Below, piece after piece: positions 1-8,126 of a DNA stretch of 39,369 nucleotides. Source of the stretch: Anaerolineales bacterium (lineage in GTDB: Bacteria > Chloroflexota > Anaerolineae > Anaerolineales > E44-bin32); NCBI GenBank assembly GCA_037382465.1, contig JARRPX010000043.1, forward strand, positions 1 through 39,369, in the 5' to 3' direction. How positions within the stretch are numbered: position 1 is the first letter of the stretch; each line of letters begins with the position of its first letter. Made by a program: the position numbers and the translations under genes. Below the pieces are notes generated by a model that saw only the letters and a list, made by a program, of their open reading frames with translations, was not told the DNA's origin and searched no databases.

Positions 1-1288
1 TGGCCTCTTCTCCGGCGATGGCATAGGCGACGCCGGCATCGAGGTCCACGATCTTGAAGGTGTCTCGTTCGTCAATATTCTGATTGATGGCGATCTGGTG
101 TCCATCGGGGGACCAGATCGGCGTGCGGTACCCACTGATGCAGTAATTGACCACCTCGCCGCTGGCCACGTCCAGGACGGCGAGCGCATCGCGCACCGGG
201 AATTCATCGTCTTCGATGGTGAGCCAGAAGGCGACGTGTGTCTCATCGGGTGACCAGACCCAGTCCTTTTCCGCGGCGTCGAAAGTTGTCGTGAGGTAGG
301 AAAGCCGCTGAATGCTGCCGTTCTGGTCTACGCGAATCAATTCGAAGCCTGACACATAAGCGGCGGCATCATCCACGTTGATGAAGGCGTCTTCGGCCGC
401 TCCCGCAGCGGATTGCAGGGGATGGACGGGTTCGGAATCGTCGTTCGGATCGTAGGTGTAGCGCAGCATGGCGCTGGTGACGAAACTCGTGCCGTCCTGG
501 GACCAGGCAGGCGCGCTCGATTGCACGCCGGCGCCCGGGTTACCGTGCTGGTAGACTCGCCCAATTTCCTGCTCGTTTTGTATGTCCCACAGAATGAGTG
601 AATTGTCCGCTTCTTCCTTGGCGGGGTAGACGAGTCGTGTAAGTGGGGAATTCGGCACCAACGGACTGATGGTGTAGCCGCCCCAGGAAAGCTCCTGGAA
701 GAAATTGGTAATTTGCGGCAGATCCGGATTAATCTCCTGGCGTTCCCTCGTCGCGATGTCGAACACGAGGATCGCATCCGGTTCGTACGAAGAATCTCCA
801 TAAGGGAGTTTAATAACCAACTGGTTGTCCTTGAGCCATTGGATCACGTCGTACTCATCTCCCCAATCCTTGAGTTCCAACAAGCGGGTTGCACTCGCAT
901 CGAGAACGATCAAGGCTTCCATGTGGCGATCGATGGCGGCCAGGCGGGCACGATCGGGCGACAGAACGACGCGCGTGCTGCCCGCATCGGCTTCAATCTT
1001 CAGATCGCTTCCCAGATCCCACATGTAGGTCTTATTGCCTTCATCGATGACAACGACGAAGAGGCTCCCACCGAGTTGAAGTGAATCCGGGGAAGCGTCG
1101 TTCGTTTGCACACATTTTGTCGTCAGTCGGCTTTCCACCGGTATGGCCGCCTGGTCGGGGGTTTCGGTCGGATTGGGTGTATCTGTAGGAAGCGGGGTCG
1201 GGCTTGCTTCGGGGGACGGAGGACTGCAAGCGGCGAGTGCCAATCCGATGGAGATCACGATCAGTAATAATCTGGGGCAACGATTCAT
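1..1288 (-). CDS. Partial beta-propeller (TolB/WD40-like) lipoprotein
   Basis: The reading frame is open from an ATG at 1288 to the window edge, so about 429 residues are visible and the C-terminus is missing. An AAGGA-type ribosome site lies just upstream of the ATG. Residues 1-21 form a lipoprotein signal peptide with the lipobox LAAC (Cys21), followed by a Pro/Thr/Glu-rich linker typical of surface-tethered lipoproteins. The rest contains repeated short blades such as 'LSPDRARLAA', 'AWSQDGTSF', 'WSPDETHVAF' and 'WSPDGHQIAI', the pattern of WD40-like/TolB beta-propellers. It should be anchored on the outer face of the cytoplasmic membrane. It lies 244 bp downstream of the injection-system operon on the same strand and may be a separate unit. 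No enzyme motif is visible, and its ligand cannot be inferred. Confidence 0.85.
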   Translation of the reverse strand, partial: MNRCPRLLLIVISIGLALAACSPPSPEASPTPLPTDTPNPTETPDQAAIPVESRLTTKCVQTNDASPDSLQLGGSLFVVVIDEGNKTYMWDLGSDLKIEADAGSTRVVLSPDRARLAAIDRHMEALIVLDASATRLLELKDWGDEYDVIQWLKDNQLVIKLPYGDSSYEPDAILVFDIATRERQEINPDLPQITNFFQELSWGGYTISPLVPNSPLTRLVYPAKEEADNSLILWDIQNEQEIGRVYQHGNPGAGVQSSAPAWSQDGTSFVTSAMLRYTYDPNDDSEPVHPLQSAAGAAEDAFINVDDAAAYVSGFELIRVDQNGSIQRLSYLTTTFDAAEKDWVWSPDETHVAFWLTIEDDEFPVRDALAVLDVASGEVVNYCISGYRTPIWSPDGHQIAINQNIDERDTFKIVDLDAGVAYAIAGEEA

Positions 1289-1532
1289 TGTACGTTCCTT
1301 GTAGTTATGGTTGGACGACGATTGATGAGGTTTTATAAAGCTTGATGACGATTTATTCACCAAGAAGGATCGTCGCGCAGAGACCGATCGGTGTGCTGCC
1401 GAGTAGACAAGCGATCGAGATTTCCCTGTGCGGGTAATCCATTGAGAGGTCAGCTCACAATACTATCCTCACCCATCAGTATCCACGTTTGCAGAAAAGC
1501 GTATCGAATTCAGTTGTGCAACGACCCTGTAG

Positions 1533-2351
1533 CTAACCGATTGCCTGATTCGATAACCGATGGGTAGTATCGCTTTGCTCTTCACATGTGTAGTAATCCT
1601 CTGCGTGAGATCGCACGTAACGCCGTAACCGCCTTGTTTCAGTCGGATCGATTTTGAACCCGATTCTGACTACATGTGACACCGCCGCCAAGATGACCCA
1701 AGGATCGTTCGGACATGCCGGGCAGGTTTTCCCGCAGTAATCCGTCACCGGCTCCGGCATAGGATCGTATGTAGAGGGCAGCTGCGTCAGCAACCCAATC
1801 TCATAATGATCGCGGATGCGGCTGTACTCACATTGCAGTTCGTCGCAACCACAAACACCGGTAAGGACGTGTACCGGTTCACTCATGCATTCCGCATGTT
1901 TCACGGCGATGTAGTAGAGGGATGAGGCTTGCCCGTCGTCTTGTCCGGCATCGTTACATGGTTCATCAGCGCAATCGTTCGTGATGTAGCCGGCCAAGTC
2001 GAGCGTCAGGCTGCGGTCGATAACGATCTCATCCCCGTAGGGCCCCAGGATACAACCCGGTCCGATAATCGCCTCTGCGGCGGTCGTGCTATCACTCATA
2101 CTCACCAGTGCTCCACAGACGATGCCCCAACCATGAAGCAGCCGATTGTGACGGCGAAGTTTGTTGCGAAAGTATGATTGTTCAAGGGTCAGATCGTCTG
2201 CGCTGATCAACTGCCGGGGAAAGAAACGCACTCGCTCCAGGGCGGTCATTCCTACGCAAGTAGATCCTGTCGTCACGTGTACGCCCGTAACGATCTGTAC
2301 CTGTGCCGATCCTGCATTTTCGTTTGCTTCTATACTGAATACACCAGTCAT
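1533..2351 (-). CDS. eCIS-associated cysteine-rich structural protein, short paralogue
   Basis: A 272-residue protein. The ATG at 2351 is chosen because AGGAGGAACGAGA lies directly before it; the frame extends further upstream without a better site. Residues around 40-80 carry the pattern RFFPRQL...LEQSYF..K..RHNRLLHGWGIV, followed by a glycine-rich 'GPGCILGPYGDEI' segment. The same N-terminal module occurs in the gene just upstream (2426-3661), so the two are divergent paralogues. The middle is rich in cysteine (CGCDELQC, CGKTCPAC). Proteins with this N-terminal pattern are known from contractile-injection clusters, but I know of no assigned function; a role at the baseplate end or in target binding is an inference. 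It is the last gene of the run, 74 bp after its paralogue. Confidence 0.75.
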   Translation of the reverse strand: MTGVFSIEANENAGSAQVQIVTGVHVTTGSTCVGMTALERVRFFPRQLISADDLTLEQSYFRNKLRRHNRLLHGWGIVCGALVSMSDSTTAAEAIIGPGCILGPYGDEIVIDRSLTLDLAGYITNDCADEPCNDAGQDDGQASSLYYIAVKHAECMSEPVHVLTGVCGCDELQCEYSRIRDHYEIGLLTQLPSTYDPMPEPVTDYCGKTCPACPNDPWVILAAVSHVVRIGFKIDPTETRRLRRYVRSHAEDYYTCEEQSDTTHRLSNQAIG

Positions 2352-2425
2352 TTCTCGTTCCTCCTGTATCTTGTATTCGCTGTATCGATATATCCCAGCA
2401 ATAGGTTTCAACGACCAGCCAATGT

Positions 2426-3661
2426 TTACTTTGCCGTGAGGTAAAACCAACTTGTGAAATCACTCCCTGGGACACCGTTGCCCGACCCATCCACGGCCAG
2501 CGTGGGATCATCCGCGTCCGTCAAAAGGCTGCATTTGACCGTGACCCGCACGAGAAGGTGTTTATTCTGTTCGAGTAGCTTCTCGAGCGACCTTCCCAAC
2601 GCCTTTTTGGGCTTAAATGTGAGACGGTCATTACGTAACGTTATGCCGTTCCTCCCGGCGGGGGCCAATTGGTGAAGGCGCGTGGCGCCGGAAAGCTCCG
2701 TTCCCGATGATCTGGTGATGGGCTCTTCCAGCGTAACGACGAACAATCCTTCGAGGGATTTCGTCTTCGACTTCACCGGGTGATCAAAGGTGAGATCGAG
2801 ACCATCTAAGAAGTCAGTGATGGCCATATTCTTGCCGTGCGATCCCCAATTCATGGCGCTGACCTGCGTGGTATTGGAGACTACGGCCGAAGCGCCTTCC
2901 CCTGATTGCGCCAGACAGAGCAGTAGTTCGAACAACATGGCGTTGCTGAAGACGAGAGGGCGTATTTCGGGGTAGATGTTCGCCTGGGTGTAACTGCTAT
3001 TCCGTAGATGGATGCGTGCCAGCGGTACGCAAGTTCGAAGATCAGCAGCGACTATCGGGTTTTCATTGCTGATGACTTTAGCCAACGCCTGATTGCTAGC
3101 AGCGGTTAATTGACGGTTGGCCTTGAATTCCAGTAAGTTGCGTAAGGGACATGTTGGAGCCGGAATATCCGGTTCTTCTTTACGTACCAGGATGATGTAT
3201 TGCTCACAGATCGTACTCGGCATACAACCATCTTGCGTGCCGCAATCCTGGACCAACGCTGGAACTGGGTTTTTCGGACACTCGAGATACGCCAGTCCAA
3301 TCCACACATCCCCATTCTCAACAATCTCTCCTGTTGCTCGGCCATCGTCAGCAGTAATTCGAGTAGGATCGATGGGCTGTGTGACAGCAGGCACTATAAT
3401 TTCACGACCCAGGGGGTCGATCGCTACACCTGGATGAATTACGACCTTGTTGGGATTGCTCGTGTCTACCTTCACGTCTAAGCCACTCAAGACGCCATAT
3501 CCCAAGGCCAGTCGATTGAGCAGCCAGCGTTTACGATTGAAGTAATCTTGCTCCATCTCAAAGTGGCACTCCTCCATCAGCTTGCCGAAGAAGTACTTAT
3601 TCCGAGCTGGTGTTTTTAGAATCCTCAGATTCGTGCCGTTCCCACCAAAGCAATCATTCAT
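2426..3661 (-). CDS. eCIS-associated structural protein, long paralogue with extra C-terminal domain
   Basis: A 411-residue protein starting at the ATG at 3661, with AGGAGG eight bases upstream; it overlaps the end of the preceding gene by 8 bp. Residues about 20-95 match the paralogue at 1533-2351: KYFFGKLM..CHFEMEQDYFNRKR.LLNRLALGYGVLSGL, then 'HPGVAIDPLGREI'. The central cysteines (YLECPKN, DCGTQDGC, CPL) line up in order with those of the shorter paralogue, suggesting a shared disulphide-stabilised or metal-binding fold. The last ~150 residues form an extra, mostly beta domain that starts at 'NWGSHG' and ends 'SWFYLTAK'. Its place after the tail-protein-I gene suggests it acts at the distal, target-facing end of the particle. 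The function is not established. Confidence 0.8.
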   Translation of the reverse strand: MNDCFGGNGTNLRILKTPARNKYFFGKLMEECHFEMEQDYFNRKRWLLNRLALGYGVLSGLDVKVDTSNPNKVVIHPGVAIDPLGREIIVPAVTQPIDPTRITADDGRATGEIVENGDVWIGLAYLECPKNPVPALVQDCGTQDGCMPSTICEQYIILVRKEEPDIPAPTCPLRNLLEFKANRQLTAASNQALAKVISNENPIVAADLRTCVPLARIHLRNSSYTQANIYPEIRPLVFSNAMLFELLLCLAQSGEGASAVVSNTTQVSAMNWGSHGKNMAITDFLDGLDLTFDHPVKSKTKSLEGLFVVTLEEPITRSSGTELSGATRLHQLAPAGRNGITLRNDRLTFKPKKALGRSLEKLLEQNKHLLVRVTVKCSLLTDADDPTLAVDGSGNGVPGSDFTSWFYLTAK

Positions 3662-5774
3662 GGCATGGTCCTCCTGTTATCCCTGTACGCTGCCCTTCTC
3701 GTGAGTCGTAGTCTGGCCAGGCGCCCGACTCGCTGCCAGCCACAGATAGTACCGTCTCCTGGCCCAAAGGTTTTTTCTCGCCCAACGTCCATTCCTCGGT
3801 CGGTCTACCGACGATGCCATCAATGCCGATACGGGCTTGAACCCCGATACGGTAGCGCGGCTTGATCTCGCAAATTTGATAATCGGTGTGGGCGGGTTTT
3901 TCACGATCTAATACTTCCTTCGTGCGCATCAAGGCACTACATTGGTTCTGTCCGTTTTTATAGATCCAAACGCAGAAGAGGTAGGCAGCATCCTCCGCAA
4001 GCAGCTTGTTGGCGCCGCCAACCATTCCTGCAGGCGGCAGGGCGGTGTCAAATCCGAGGCAGGATGAATCGCCCAGCGACCAATTCTTGTACAAGCGTCC
4101 AGGTTCCTCGATCCAGACGTCTACGCCAGCGTATAGCTTTATCAAGCTGCGCAGCCCTACTTTCGTGCCACGCATGCCATAACGGCAAAACGAGGTTGCG
4201 ATCGCACGCCGGGTTTTACTCTCAGACCATGTTTCGTCCAGGTCAAAGGCCGACCAACTTGCCAGCCAGGGCAACCAGTTACGCGATTGCTGGGTGGCGT
4301 CTTGATATTGTTGCCAGCCGATTAGCCAGGATGCCCATTCGATCGGGGCGGCAAACGGATCGAACAGCAAAGGCATATCGATGGTTTGCTGCTCGACACT
4401 TCCGAGTGTGCTTTCAAACAATGCCAGGATCTGATTCAGTAACTTGCGTCCATCTCCATCTTCTTGGTATAGGGCGGGTAAATAATGCGCATACGTGCTG
4501 GTTGGGTAGCTAATCTGCATCTGCGTGATCGTGGGCGATGTCTGGCCATTCCCCTGCAAGCATCCGCCTATCCACAGGTAGCGTGCCGGGGGATTGCGGA
4601 AAAGTCCCTCCAGTCGATTGGCGGGCAAACTCTTCCAGCCATCACTCGCAGTGAATGGCGATTCAGGATCGAGCGTAGGGGGATCGTTCCAATTGCTGAC
4701 GTAGGAGAAGAACTGCACGTTCGTCTCGGTAGGCAGTGGGTAGGCCGAGGTGCGCAGCCGGCGCCACGCTGTATTGATGGTTCCATCACGGCTTTCGAAC
4801 GGACCGGTCAGGAAAGTTCCCTCGCGCACGAAAGCTTTATTGGCGCACAAGCGGATCGTAGAGGCATTGCTACCCGGATATAGCAGCAAACTGCCGTCGC
4901 AAAGCAAACCCAGCGCAGCTACGGGTCCTTTATAGCCCGACGCCGGCCCAACGAGATTGCCCTGTAAATCGAACTGCAGAAGTTCGCCATCCTTGGCGTT
5001 GTTTCCAATGAAGAGCGCAGAGCCGATAGCGACGATTCCCACCGGCTGGATGTTGGCAGGCAGGATCCAGCGGCTTCGTAGATTGCCTGTGAGGTCCAGG
5101 ATCAGAACTTCATGCAAGCCGATGTCCAGCAAACAGAGATGTTCTATATCGTCGAGTTCGGTGATTGTGATGTTAGATGGTTGGCTGAGTGCTATTTGTG
5201 TGCCGGCATTAACCCCGAATGCAGTCAGCTCGTTACCGTCGTTGTGGAATTTGCGCAGTCGTGGGCCGCCTCGTTCAATGACATACACGTCACCCGAATG
5301 ATCGATTGCGAGGTCCCAGGGTTCATCGAATGCGGGAGGCTGCCCCCAGTCTGCCCGAACATCGCCAGTACGCAAATCGACGACCTGGATGCGGTCATTG
5401 CCACTGTCGGCTACGTAAAGCAGCCCGTCCCGGCTCATACGCAGGCCGCGAGGGGACTGCAATTGGCCTACGCCAACACCCCGTCCCGTGAAGCAGGCTA
5501 GTGGCTGGCTAATTCCCGAGCAGGTGTTCAATCTGAAAACGCGGTGCGTTTCTGGATCGCTGAAGTAAATGAAGTCTACGCCGTCGCCGGTTACGCCCGC
5601 GGGCTCTGCTGCCTGCGTAATTGGAGCTCCGACTTGACCGAATACCTCGACCACCTTTGCGAGACGCGCAAGCGTAATGTTTCCGCAGGAGTCGACCGTC
5701 AGGCCGTGCCACTTAAAATTCTGCCATCCCTCGGCCAGGTTGAGGTAGCGGTAATCCGACTGGTCAGCATTCAT
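3654..5774 (-). CDS. NHL beta-propeller fused to phage tail protein I-like (TIGR02242) domain
   Basis: A 706-residue protein. The ATG at 5774 has GAGGTGG seven bases upstream; a TTG six bases earlier is in frame but too close to that site. Residues ~45-330 contain NHL-type blades such as 'GQLQSPRGLRMSRDG', 'LLYVADSGNDRIQVVD' and 'PWDLAIDHSGDVYVIERGG'. Residues ~440-590 match the tail domain that starts 'YLPALYQEDG', with conserved 'LPWLASWSAFDLDETW' and 'RRAIATSFCRYGMRGT'. This domain belongs to the P2 gpI/TIGR02242 tail family, which sits at the baseplate periphery. The gene overlaps the upstream baseplate gene by 11 bp. The fusion would place a propeller at the baseplate rim, possibly for binding carbohydrate or protein, but that is inference. 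Confidence 0.85.
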   Translation of the reverse strand: MNADQSDYRYLNLAEGWQNFKWHGLTVDSCGNITLARLAKVVEVFGQVGAPITQAAEPAGVTGDGVDFIYFSDPETHRVFRLNTCSGISQPLACFTGRGVGVGQLQSPRGLRMSRDGLLYVADSGNDRIQVVDLRTGDVRADWGQPPAFDEPWDLAIDHSGDVYVIERGGPRLRKFHNDGNELTAFGVNAGTQIALSQPSNITITELDDIEHLCLLDIGLHEVLILDLTGNLRSRWILPANIQPVGIVAIGSALFIGNNAKDGELLQFDLQGNLVGPASGYKGPVAALGLLCDGSLLLYPGSNASTIRLCANKAFVREGTFLTGPFESRDGTINTAWRRLRTSAYPLPTETNVQFFSYVSNWNDPPTLDPESPFTASDGWKSLPANRLEGLFRNPPARYLWIGGCLQGNGQTSPTITQMQISYPTSTYAHYLPALYQEDGDGRKLLNQILALFESTLGSVEQQTIDMPLLFDPFAAPIEWASWLIGWQQYQDATQQSRNWLPWLASWSAFDLDETWSESKTRRAIATSFCRYGMRGTKVGLRSLIKLYAGVDVWIEEPGRLYKNWSLGDSSCLGFDTALPPAGMVGGANKLLAEDAAYLFCVWIYKNGQNQCSALMRTKEVLDREKPAHTDYQICEIKPRYRIGVQARIGIDGIVGRPTEEWTLGEKKPLGQETVLSVAGSESGAWPDYDSREGQRTGITGGPCHE

Positions 5775-8124
5775 ATCCAACCACCTCGATATCGTGCTTG
5801 CCGGGCGTCACCAGATACAAAGGACCGACACTCAGGTTCCCGCTTACAGTTCCGCCAGGATTGCTGAACAACGTCAGGCGGACTACGTAATCCACTCCCG
5901 GTACGTCGTCGATCACTTGTAGGATCTCGGAGCGGTAGACATCACGCCCAAATGGCCAACCTTCTCCATTCGGTCCACCTTCAAGCGGATCCATAAATTG
6001 GTCCAACGCGGCGATGATTGCCGTCCGCAGTTTATTGCGATCGACGCCCTCGCAGGGTTGGACCTCCGCCCGCACGCGAACTTCGACGTATCTGGGACCG
6101 ACGACCTTAATCTGAGTCGTAACCAGGCGGCGCCATTCCAAGTAACAGTACACCGCTCGTCGCAATCCACGACTGGGCCGTGGTCGTGTATCCGGCAATT
6201 CCGGTACGATGGCCACGCTTACCACGCCTGGAGCTTCACGCTGCGGATAGTCCGGGTGGAAGTTGCTCAAAGCATACGCTCGCTTTACTCTGGTGCCGGG
6301 TACGCTCAAGGCCAGCCGCTCGAAGTCCAATTCGTTCACGGCGCGAGTCGGAGGAGCGACGGCCAGCACAGCGGGGTCGGGGATCTGATCGAGCGTCTTA
6401 CAGCCATATTGTTCACAGAGAGTCTGCAACCGTTCGTGTGCCCAGAGGATTTCGACGGCTCGTCCGATAGCCTGGTACGTCGTTTCGGCCGCTGCACCGC
6501 TTGTCGCCGGGCCGAGTAAGCTGGCGATGCGCGTTAGCTGCGATAGTGTAGTCGGCGGTAACATTGCCAGGACTGGAGGGTTGAGTGGCGTGTCAGCCAG
6601 CTCCAATATCGTATTTTTGGGTAAATTTCCCTGGGTGGTTTGCGTGATTTGATATATGGCTAGTACAGGCGAACCGGATTTAGGGGTACAGCCACGTTGA
6701 CCATCACCGAAAACGATTTCCCCATTCGTTGGATCGAGTGTGTAATGTAGATCTGTTCGCTGGGAACTATCGAAATCAGTGCACCGTTCCCACGCTTGCC
6801 ATTGCAGGTTGCCGGATGCCTCCGCCAATGTGAAGAGTTGTGTGCTGCCGGCTACGATTGGCGTTAGGTTCAGCTTTTGCCATGTTTCACCTGTACCCTC
6901 GTCTAAATGGACCAGTTCCAATGCAATCGCACCCGGATCAGTAACTGTCGGGCCACCATAGCTGAGAACGCGCACATGCGGCCAGGTTTGTGCGTTGGGA
7001 TTGAAGGTCAGCTCTGTAATCGTCCCCGTTGCGTCCAGGGTAAACGTCAGGCGGGTGACATCTCCGGATGTCGGAAGCGGGCCGTTCACCACTGATCCGG
7101 CGGCGATGGGAAAACGCTGCCAGGCCGGAGTCGCCTGTTCCACCTCTACACTGTTCAGGCCGACCTCGGCGATACGTGGTGCGTAGTCGTAGGCGCCGTG
7201 GGCCAAACGGCATCGCAGATAGTACAACTCTTTTTCCGCCTCGCCGAGGGCAACGGCTTTCATCGCCGACGGCAGCACGAATCGCAGCGTGCCGTCGAGA
7301 GTAAGCGTGCGTGTGTCATCCATTACTTGCCCTGATTCCGGGACGAGGGCTTGCCAAGAGCCGCCACCGTCTGCGGCGAAGAACTCCCACGTCAATCTCA
7401 CCGAGTGGTGAGGTGGAAGCGGCGTTCCATCCACGTTTCCCCGAGTCCTTCCCCAGAGATCGCAGGGGGTTCCCGGCCTGAGTTGGCGATAAGCCCATTC
7501 TTGAGCGACTACCTCCTCGAGGATGCGAAGGCGTTCTTCGAGGTCGGTTTTATCAACGGCGAAGCGAAATCCGAGCGATATGGATTTTCCGTGCGGAAGG
7601 TTTTCGTCGAAACCCAGGTAAAAGGCTGCGCCTGTCCTTGGATTTGATCCGAAGGGTGCAATGGGCGATCCGGCTCGTAAAATACGCCAGCGATCGCGTA
7701 TCCCTGTATCGGATTCAACTTGGAACGCGGCGAGTTTACTGGTGACGACCGTCAGGTCGCGTCGTAGATAAAAAGGTACAGTTCCCTTTGTCCCCTGGTT
7801 TGCCTCGAACACCGTTCCGGCCGGCAGCGTGAATGGCGCTGTACCGCTGTCGGGTTCAAACTTCAGTAGTGCTTGTGCTGGATGGGGAGGTCTGGGAATT
7901 ACGCCGATCAGCGACAGGAATTTGCGCAGGTGTCGCTCGGGTACCTGGCTGAGTCGGTAAATGCTCATTTCGGCCAGCCAGGCAAACAACTCCATTAGCG
8001 TTATGCCCGGATCGTGAACGTTGTGATCGGTCCAGGATGGCGCGAAGCGTGGAATGAGAGATCGGCTCTCCTCCACCAAATCGGCCCAGCGGCGATCGTC
8101 AAGGTTGGGTAGTGGAAGTGGCAT
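5764..8124 (-). CDS. Baseplate J-like protein (putative baseplate assembly protein, TIGR02243-like)
   Basis: A 786-residue protein starting at the ATG at 8124 (MPLPLPNLDDRRW), with GAGAGGT upstream; the stop codon of the previous gene is 2 bp before it. The N-terminus 'DDRRWADLVEESRSLIPRFAPSWTDHNVHDPGITLMELFAWLAE' region is diagnostic of this baseplate family. The C-terminal half carries the baseplate-J wedge features, including 'PNGEGWPFGRDVYRSEI' near residue 720, a motif repeated in the neighbouring, larger J protein. It corresponds to the Afp11/Pvc11 position. In such particles two J-type proteins form the wedge ring that joins the central spike to the sheath. The frame continues upstream of this start, but that extension reads as shadow of the neighbouring gene. 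Confidence 0.93.
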   Translation of the reverse strand: MPLPLPNLDDRRWADLVEESRSLIPRFAPSWTDHNVHDPGITLMELFAWLAEMSIYRLSQVPERHLRKFLSLIGVIPRPPHPAQALLKFEPDSGTAPFTLPAGTVFEANQGTKGTVPFYLRRDLTVVTSKLAAFQVESDTGIRDRWRILRAGSPIAPFGSNPRTGAAFYLGFDENLPHGKSISLGFRFAVDKTDLEERLRILEEVVAQEWAYRQLRPGTPCDLWGRTRGNVDGTPLPPHHSVRLTWEFFAADGGGSWQALVPESGQVMDDTRTLTLDGTLRFVLPSAMKAVALGEAEKELYYLRCRLAHGAYDYAPRIAEVGLNSVEVEQATPAWQRFPIAAGSVVNGPLPTSGDVTRLTFTLDATGTITELTFNPNAQTWPHVRVLSYGGPTVTDPGAIALELVHLDEGTGETWQKLNLTPIVAGSTQLFTLAEASGNLQWQAWERCTDFDSSQRTDLHYTLDPTNGEIVFGDGQRGCTPKSGSPVLAIYQITQTTQGNLPKNTILELADTPLNPPVLAMLPPTTLSQLTRIASLLGPATSGAAAETTYQAIGRAVEILWAHERLQTLCEQYGCKTLDQIPDPAVLAVAPPTRAVNELDFERLALSVPGTRVKRAYALSNFHPDYPQREAPGVVSVAIVPELPDTRPRPSRGLRRAVYCYLEWRRLVTTQIKVVGPRYVEVRVRAEVQPCEGVDRNKLRTAIIAALDQFMDPLEGGPNGEGWPFGRDVYRSEILQVIDDVPGVDYVVRLTLFSNPGGTVSGNLSVGPLYLVTPGKHDIEVVGYEC

Positions 8125-8126
8125 GA

